Origin: Phytophthora hibernalis
Lineage: Eukaryota > Oomycota > Peronosporomycetes > Peronosporales > Peronosporaceae
Assembly (NCBI GenBank): GCA_012656075.1
Contig: JAAKBF010000007.1
Span: 1,116,001 to 1,180,000, forward strand
Direction of reading: 5' to 3'
DNA: 64,000 nucleotides
A program made the position numbers and the translations under genes. The notes under the pieces were generated by a model. That model had not been told where the DNA came from. It searched no databases and was given only the letters and a program-made list of their open reading frames with translations. Below, in pieces: positions 58,082 to 64,000 of this stretch. Numbering within the stretch: position 1 is the first letter of the stretch; every line of letters starts with the position of its first letter.

Positions 58082-59828
58082 ATGTACGTCGCCAAGCCCA
58101 AGCAGACGCAACGCGCCAAGGTACGCGGGTTGTCTATGGATATATGCAATAAATAATGCAATGCGATTGATACTATTGCTGTGTAGGCGCAGGAGATCGC
58201 GCGTCAAGACGAAAAAGGGACCCACCGTCGAGGAGTGCGTGGCCAAGAGGGACTTCACCGGCGCCTCGGCGATCCTCGAGTTCAACCTCAAAAGTGACGA
58301 AGCGTCGAGTGTGTCGGGACCTGCTAAGGCGGAGGAGAAACGCAAGACGCTGCTGTGGCTCGCCTACGCTTCTTTCCATTTGGGCAACTACCAACGGGCG
58401 CTGGACGCCTATGCGCAGCTCCGAGACGTGGAAGACACGCCCGAGGTCTTCCTCTATCGCGCGTGCTGCTTGTTCTACCTGCAGATGTACAAAGAGGCAG
58501 CTAAAGAGGCCGAGAAGGGACCTGCGGGGCAATTGCAGAACCGACTGCTCTTCCATTGTGCGCACAAAGTGGGGGACGAAGATAAATTGCTCGTCTACCA
58601 CCAACAACTCACCGACTCGAAGGAGGATCAGCTCTCGTTGGCTGCGATTCATTACTTTCGCAACCACTTTCAAGAGGCCACGGACATCTACAAGCGACTG
58701 CTGCTGGAGAACAGAGATGACATCGCGCTGAACGTGTACGTCGCCATGTGCTACTACAAGCTCGACTACTACGACGTGTCGCTCGAGATCATGCAGGCGT
58801 ATCTGCAGGCATTTCCAGATAGCGTCGTGGCAGTGAACGTCAAGGCTTGCAACCAGTTTAAGCTGTACAACGGAGCTGCTGCGAAAGATGAGATCAAGAC
58901 ATTGATGGACAGAGGCTACAACGTCGAGCAGAACGACCTCGTTAGCCACAACATGGTCGTCTTTGAAGACGGACAGAACGCTCTTCGGGTTTTGCCTCAG
59001 TTCGTGGACGCACTGCCCGAAGCGAGACTGAACCTTGTGGTGTACTATCTGAAGCACGACAAACTGCAAGAAGCCTACGATCTCATCAAGGACGTGGAGC
59101 CGTCCACGCCGCAGGAATATATTCTCAAGGGTGTGGTGCATGCCACGTTGGGGCAGTCCACGTCGTCCCGCCAGCATATCAAGACGGCCCAGCAATACTT
59201 CCAATTAGTAGGCTCGTCCCCGACTGAATGCGATACGATCCCTGGTCGTCAGTGCATGGCCTCGTGCTTTTACCTGCTCAAGCAGTTCGAGGACGTCAAT
59301 ATCTACCTCAACTCCATCAAGCAGTACCTGTACAACGAAGACGACTTCAACTGGAACTTCGGTGTTGCGCTGTGCAACACTGGGTCGCACCAAGAAGCAC
59401 TTGAGACGCTGCTACGAGTGCAGCAGGAGGAGTATCGCCACGATTACTGCTACGTGAGCTGGCTCACAAGATGCTACATTCTGAATCACAACCCGTCTGC
59501 AGCATGGGACTTGTACCTCAAGCTCGACAACTCGGACGATTCGTTCAACCTACTTCAGCTCATTGCTCACGACTGCTACAAAATGGGCGAGTTCCTCTAT
59601 GCAGCGAAGGCGTTTGACATCCTGGAGCGACTTGACCCAGATCCGGAGTATTGGGAAGGTAAGCGCGGTGCCTGCGTTGGCGTCTTCCAGCGTGCCGTAG
59701 CTGGTAAAGCTACCCGTGTGGAGCTTGAGGAGGTGCTCAGCATTCTCAAGGCAAACAACAACCCACAGGTTGAGTACATTGTGCGCATCATGAAGAAATG
59801 GGGCGCTGAGAACGGTATCAACGTCTGA
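58082..59828 (+). CDS. IFT56: Intraflagellar transport protein 56 (TTC26/DYF-13)
   Basis: IFT-B complex TPR protein needed for flagellar assembly. Exon 1 (58082-58120) encodes MYVAKPKQTQRAK; an intron at 58121-58186 follows; exon 2 runs to 59828. Length is about 560 residues, as in animals. Very close matches to the family include VAKRDFTGASAILEF, LQNRLLFHCAHKVGDE, ALNVYVAMCYYKLDYYDVS, EARLNLVVYYLKHDKLQEAY, STPQEYILKGVVHATLGQ, CDTIPGRQCMASCFYLLKQF and ERLDPDPEYWEGKRGACVGV. A frame slip sits in the A run near 58215. The ATG at 58023 is upstream and in another frame context; 58082 starts the conserved leader. Confidence 0.95.
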
Positions 59829-59970
59829 AGAGCTCTGTTACTGTGTATCAAGTCCTTCGATCAAGCAAGTCGAGGGGTAGCAAATACATCAGTTCACTTT
59901 GATTCACGACTCGCGAGAATCGCGTGCTGTACGCAATGTTCTCCTCACAGACTGCGACGGTCTCTCCTAC
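59829..59970. other. IFT56 3' flank
   Basis: Nothing recognised. Confidence 0.4.
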
Positions 59971-60126
59971 CTACCGTTGGTATAATTCCAAGACGGGATC
60001 TACTTTGGCAAGGCGGGGAAGGCGAACGGTGTTCTGCGGAATCAGCGACTGTAAAGCTTTAGTCAATGCAGCAGCAGTGACATGAAAGCGAAAGAGACGT
60101 CGCAGCGCAGTGGAACGCGAAAACAT
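59971..60126 (-). CDS. 51-residue frame with mitochondrial-presequence look
   Basis: ATG to stop on the minus strand. The N-terminus MFSRSTALRRLFRFHVTAAA is Arg/Ser/Ala-rich without acidic residues, like a mitochondrial targeting peptide. It continues ALQSLIPQNTVRLPRL and ends PVLELYQR. The stop TAG abuts GTAGG, so it may be a first exon cut by a donor site. The style resembles leaders of HA-repeat proteins such as the one at 60700-61857, which lies on the opposite strand and lacks a clear start. It may be a detached or inverted 5' end. Function unknown. Confidence 0.3.
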   Translation of the reverse strand: MFSRSTALRRLFRFHVTAAALTKALQSLIPQNTVRLPRLAKVDPVLELYQR

Positions 60127-60699
60127 ATCGGATACTGCGCGTCTCGAGTACGCAACTGGTGAAGTTTCAAAGACGTTGCCATCTCGTCGTCTAGAAGATG
60201 TCTCGAGTCATATTTGTAAATGTGCGGCTGAAGTTGCCAGTACTGGCACACACTTTTCCCTTTTACTGGGGCAGGAGGTTGTGTTTAGCTTCACGATTTC
60301 AAATTACTCACGGTACTGTAGTATTGTCAGTAGTACTGGATCGTACCCAGTGCTATTGAGTTTCAACGACTTTACAGCTACCGGTATAGTAGTCAATTTT
60401 ACAAAAACAATCGACATGCAGCTTTTTCCCCTAATAGGGGGTTCAGTAATCATTTATAAGGTTGCGAGCGATATAATAACCTTGGAATGGGGCTAGGGAA
60501 CACAATAACCACCGTTGCGATCCCACCCTTGATTCTAAAAACGGTTTCTAAAAAATAAATCAGTTCAAATTTGAAAAGCATTATGAAACAAAAGCAACGC
60601 TTTTTGTAAATGTCATTTTGTGAGAGGCGATGTTGTGGCGGTTGGTACGGAGTACGCACGTACTGCCGACTCTGCGATGCTTCAGCTGAGGGGAGAATG
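60127..60699. other. AT-rich spacer, no gene recognised
   Basis: A 128-residue plus-strand frame (60110-60496) is present, but its composition is poor and it overlaps the antisense frame above; I do not support it. GTAGTATTGTCAGTAGTACT-type repeats occur near 60320. TCATTTTGTGAG at about 60611 could be an initiator for the next gene. Confidence 0.35.
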
Positions 60700-61857
60700 T
60701 GCGACGGGGAACAAACGCGTGGGAGAACATGATGCTGGAGGCACTGCGGACGTACAAGGCAAGAACGGAGACCTGTTGGTGCCTCGCCTTTTGTGATCCC
60801 GTCGGATGACACCACGTGGCCTTCCGTGGCGTGGGGTTCAAATTGGGGTTCGCAGTCAAAAATCTGCGACGCAGACTAAAAACCAACGAGGATTCATTTT
60901 CGACAACAATGACGAGCGAGCTGGTGGATTTGGACTTTGTGCGAGATGTTCGTCAGCACAATTGGGACGTGATTTTCATGCCGGCCTTAAGACTTTTTCC
61001 GAGGTCTATGGCAACACGGACGTCCTGGAAAAGTTTGTCGTCCCCAGTGATGCTGACTGGCCAAGGCTGGCGTGGGGTGTGCGTTTAGGAGCTACAACCT
61101 ATAACATCCGTTGTTCTAAGGCGTATACTGCTCAGGTGGCTAAGTCGAAAGAGGAGCTTCGAAAGCTCAAGTTCTGCTTTGAGACGGCGATCGCCGAAAG
61201 AGATTGGACGGAGAAAATACTGCCTTCGTTCGAAGTGTACCGCCAGGAGTTTGGCCATTGCATTATTGAGTCTTCATTCAAGGTTCCGTCCTCTCCTCTG
61301 CTCCGTGGCCAAAAAAGCGTGGGGAATTAACCTTGGGGCTATCGTTTCCCGTATACGATGGGGAAAACTATGTGGAGCAGGTTGTTCGCGACAATGAGCG
61401 TCTGAAGTCGCTTGGGTTTGCATGGAACCGCAGCAAAGCGGTTTGGGATGAGTGCATTATACCAGCCATTCAAACATACGTCGAGATTTACAAGGATTGC
61501 AAGATTTCGTTTAAGTTTGTGATTCCTTCCGAAGACCCGTGGCCCAAAAATGCGTGGACAATGAAATTAGGTAGGACTCTTGCCGACATGCGATGCAGAC
61601 CAACCTATTTTTCATGCGTTGGTCGAGATGCCGAGTTGTTGTTGTTGGACGAGTTAGACTTGAATCTCAAGTTCTCGGCTCGTGCATGGAAGGATCGTGT
61701 GGTCCCGCTACTGGAGATCTACAAGGCGCTCTTTGGCGAGGAAGACATTCGAGACGATTTTGTCGTTCCGTCGGAGGATGCATGGCCGGAGCGGGCGTGG
61801 GGTATTCGGCTGGGTCTCATCGTGGCTCGCAACTCCCACCACGTACCTCCCAAGTGA
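60700..61857 (+). CDS. Five-repeat helicase-associated (HA)-like protein
   Basis: Five copies of a roughly 95-residue unit with the pattern W-x7-P-x5-Y-x2-FG-x(n)-FVVPSxDxWPxxAWGxxLG-x4-IR. The clearest copies are VWDECIIPAIQTYVEIY with FVIPSEDPWPKNAWTMKLG, and AWKDRVVPLLEIYKALFG with FVVPSEDAWPERAWGIRLG. Related 'helicase-associated' repeats are common in oomycete and stramenopile proteins without a helicase. The function is unknown; the bacterial HA domain is thought to bind nucleic acid. The start is not visible: the first recognisable residues are near 60731 (AWENMMLEALRTYK). Frame slips near 60770, 60985, 61300 and 61365 are homopolymer-like. The stop is at 61855. Confidence 0.7.
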
Positions 61858-62103
61858 CTGATCCAGCGAATTCTGGCAAGTAAATTGTGAGTTCGTGAAA
61901 GAAGCCTTGAGAATCGCTCGTACTGTTTCCTGGTAACCTTGGTAAAATAAAAATGGTAGCGCTTTCACGACTTATGCCAAAACTACAACGGGGGCTCGTA
62001 GTGAGCAGCGACCCTTTTCCTTCTATTGTTGTCGCTGCATTAATCTGCCATCAAATGCCGCTACGTGATGCATGTACTGACTAAATCTGCCGCGTTCGCG
62101 ACA

Positions 62104-62121
62104 TCACTGATGCTACTTGTC
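62104..62121 (+). repeat. 18-bp direct repeat, copy 1
   Basis: TCACTGATGCTACTTGTC occurs here and again at 62284-62301, exactly 180 bp apart. Weaker similarity continues to GAGAGGGTCTCCTG versus GAAAGGGGTCTCTG downstream of each copy. Confidence 0.85.
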
Positions 62122-62232
62122 TTAAACCAACTGAGAGGGTCTCCTGCAAGGCGGCAGACCAGCTACATACAGTCACCGGACCCCGAGGCACTGACCTGGT
62201 TAAGCACATTCCAGAAATCTTGCAACTAGTTA

Positions 62233-62248
62233 AGTACTTCGAAGTACT
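62233..62248. repeat. 16-bp perfect palindrome
   Basis: AGTACTTCGAAGTACT is its own reverse complement. Similar AAGTACT-rich sequence is found in the spacer at 9143-9420. Confidence 0.85.
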
Positions 62249-62283
62249 CAAGTACATGTAAATAGACGTTCTGAATCTCTCTC

Positions 62284-62301
62284 TCACTGATGCTACTTGT
62301 C
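62284..62301 (+). repeat. 18-bp direct repeat, copy 2
   Basis: Exact copy of 62104-62121. Confidence 0.85.
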
Positions 62302-62398
62302 GGGTATTTCATGAAAGGGGTCTCTGACGATCTCGCGACTCAGTGATGTCAGTGACCGACCTCAACGATCCGAGTAGCATTTCCAACGCTAATTTGTT

Positions 62399-64000
62399 TT
62401 ACTTCCGTGACTTCGATCGCAAGCGCTGGATAGACCACGCGACGCCTAGTGAGGCCAACAGATACATGATCATCTTCTTTCGTGAGGATTCTTGACGCCG
62501 CTCCGCCACCGAAGAATACCCAGTAATACGGCAGCCACACCAAGTTGTTGCAGGCGGTTGAGCCACTTGTTCCAGTTCCTGCGGCGGGTGGGTGAGGGTA
62601 CCGACACCCACTCTGTCCTCCAGTTTCCGTGGGCACGATCTGGTCCTCAATCACAGGCGTCCTAAATAACAAACAACGAAAGTGAGGTCAAGACTGGTGT
62701 ATCTACAGTAGATAACACTTGGCAAACACCACTTACAGATGATTGTACAGACCGTGTCGACTTGATGACTTTCTAATCGCTGAATCCGAAGCCGCATTCC
62801 TCGATCCTACGCTGTTGCCGTGCGACGACGATGCTAGGAATGGGCGTGTGTCTCGCACAAAAGACTGCATATCCGACAAGGAATAGTTGCGATTGGACTG
62901 GTCAAGCACGAATCATTGACACCACAAGGTTAGACTACATGACAATAATATACCAGCGACAAGTTGCTATTTTGTTACCTTTGTGGCGACCACTTTCAGA
63001 GACTTCAATAGCGCAATGACGTCGGTGTAGTCGTCGACAAAGAATTCTGCTTTGGAGGGCTTTTGCCCTACAGTGCAAGTAAACACTTTGTCTACAACGC
63101 ACAACAAGGTCAGCTGGCATTACCATCTTGATCCATTCAAAATAATAGTTGAGAAACAAAGGAGTACCTTTTGAAATCTCGCTGTGTTCAGCCATTTTCT
63201 TGAGTTCGTCAAACATGAGCTCGTCAGCCACATCATCTCCAATACAGAGGACGAAGTCTGCCGGGTTCCCATCTACGCGCATCTTATTCAGCAAGTGCCC
63301 AACGATTTTTCCCTTGCCTACACCCTCAGGTCGCACTTCGATGTAATCTTTGCCTTGAATGATGTTCAATGGCCAGCCCTTTTGAAACCATAAACCATAT
63401 TTTTGTGTTAGTTCATGAAACAGCAGCGCCCATCTACATGTATCGTAAAATGTTAGCCAAACCTCAAACACACCCTCCAGGTGTTCCTTTAGCTCTGCTG
63501 CTTGTAGTGCTCCAAAATCAAAATCGGACTTGCCGTAACGAAATAGTACAGCACTCCTTCGCAACTCCAGCGACGATCCATTAGTTCGATCAACGTAAAG
63601 CTCTATGATTTTCTCTGCTTTGACGCGCCATTGCTGGTGGCCGCCTTCAGCCTGCAAAATATCGCCGTGTCGTTGCCAAGGCCGCCCAATGCGAGCGTCG
63701 TTGCCTAGTACTGCTGGCCTGATGAAATAACCATGCTCTGCTACAAGCCCCAAGCCCGGTACACCGCCGAACTTCTGGGTAAGGAGGTCACAATTGCATC
63801 CACTTACGATGAAGACGGTGTTTCGAGGGTCTTTGCACAATTGCTCCAGTGTAGCTAGTGCACTCAAGGGTACATCGGGCCACCTTACGCCCATCAGCTT
63901 CGATACATCTGGGGCCAATGTTCGGTAATAATCCAAGAAGATTGCGCGGTTTGTACTGGTGCGATACCCTGGAGCAACTTCTTGGTCTGTTAGTTTCTGG
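62399..64000 (-). CDS. Trehalose-phosphate synthase/phosphatase-type protein, C-terminal part, membrane-anchored
   Basis: Partial; the N-terminus lies beyond 64000. Exons on the minus strand: beyond 64000 to 63168, 63091-62979, 62897-62737 and 62661-62399. The HAD-type trehalose-phosphatase domain shows AIFLDYYRTLAPD where active enzymes have LDYDGTL, then VFIVSGCN where SGR is usual, GLVAEHGYFIR, YIEVRPEGVGKGKIV, and an intact-looking CIGDDVADELMFDEL. The first Asp is kept but the second Asp and the Gly of DxDG are Tyr and Arg, so phosphatase activity is doubtful. After a Ser/Arg linker the C-terminus carries two hydrophobic segments (LGVAAVLLGILRW and MYLLASLGVAWSI), suggesting a membrane anchor. 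Frame slips at about 62632 and 62480 are homopolymer-type. A synthase domain upstream is expected from the family but is not in view. Confidence 0.82.

Larger units (their letters stand above)
61858..62398. other. Spacer with a short direct repeat and a palindrome
   Basis: No gene. It contains an exact 18-bp direct repeat and a 16-bp palindrome, listed separately. Confidence 0.5.

Noticed and set aside
58173..59204. 343-residue antisense frame inside IFT56
   Set aside because: Shadow of a strongly conserved gene; its composition follows the sense codons.
60110..60496. 128-residue plus-strand protein
   Set aside because: Poor composition, overlaps a better antisense frame, and resembles nothing.
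1..64000. tRNA, rRNA or spliceosomal RNA genes
   Set aside because: I looked for tRNA B-box-like GGTTCGAAT and long structured RNA motifs and saw none I could support by eye. A covariance-model scan would be needed to exclude them.

Overview
The window looks like oomycete nuclear DNA (Peronosporales, Phytophthora-like). Evidence: short GT-AG introns of about 60-80 bp; flagellar and intraflagellar-transport genes next to ordinary housekeeping genes; a 16-nt element resembling the oomycete initiator plus flanking region (INR/FPR) about 40 bp upstream of two start codons (HGD and GPI); a Crypton tyrosine-recombinase transposon with a GCR1_C-like tail; and a protein built of 'helicase-associated' type repeats. 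The species cannot be fixed from the sequence.

Many genes are split into overlapping frames. At almost every split I inspected, lengthening one homopolymer run by one (sometimes two) bases restores a frame that matches the family. I saw this at more than 20 places in about a dozen genes. I therefore treat the broken genes as intact genes carrying homopolymer undercalls, not as pseudogenes. GPI, the methyltransferase, the kinase, the GH47 mannosidase and a 1,900-residue stretch of the dynein are unbroken.

Layout. 0.6-1.15 kb: a MITE with 30-bp inverted repeats and TA duplications. 1.3-5.7 kb (+): a protein with three PHD/extended-PHD modules. 5.9-9.1 kb (+): a kinesin with three C-terminal CX2HX4CX2C motifs. 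9.1-13.2 kb: a gene-poor repeat island with a 30-bp minisatellite in two opposed arms, an importin-like fragment, a SET-domain relic, a 21-bp minisatellite and a decayed unidentified gene. 13.2-15.0 kb (+): homogentisate dioxygenase. 15.1-27.8 kb (-): a kelch-type axonemal dynein heavy chain. 27.9-32.8 kb (+): syntaxin-16/Tlg2, class I alpha-mannosidase, and a probably myristoylated AGC-like kinase. 33.3-35.4 kb (-): Crypton. 35.9-36.8 kb (+): a disordered protein. 37.1-40.5 kb: divergent derlin (-) and a ZSWIM2-like E3 ligase (+). 40.5-43.3 kb (-): a multi-pass membrane class 3 lipase. 44.7-54.7 kb (+): GPI, a methyltransferase, an RCC1 protein, and a large LRR-IQ-WW protein. 55.5-59.8 kb: divergent U2AF65 (-) and IFT56 (+). 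60.7-61.9 kb (+): a five-repeat HA-like protein. 62.4-64 kb (-): the C-terminal part of a trehalose-phosphate synthase/phosphatase-type protein that runs off the edge.

Several genes form functional groups. The kelch dynein and IFT56 (perhaps also the kinesin and the ZSWIM2-like ligase) point to flagellated zoospores. The derlin, the GH47 mannosidase and the E3 ligase fit ER quality control and protein turnover. HGD, GPI and the trehalose enzyme are primary metabolism. Three head-to-head gene pairs share spacers of only 130-160 bp.
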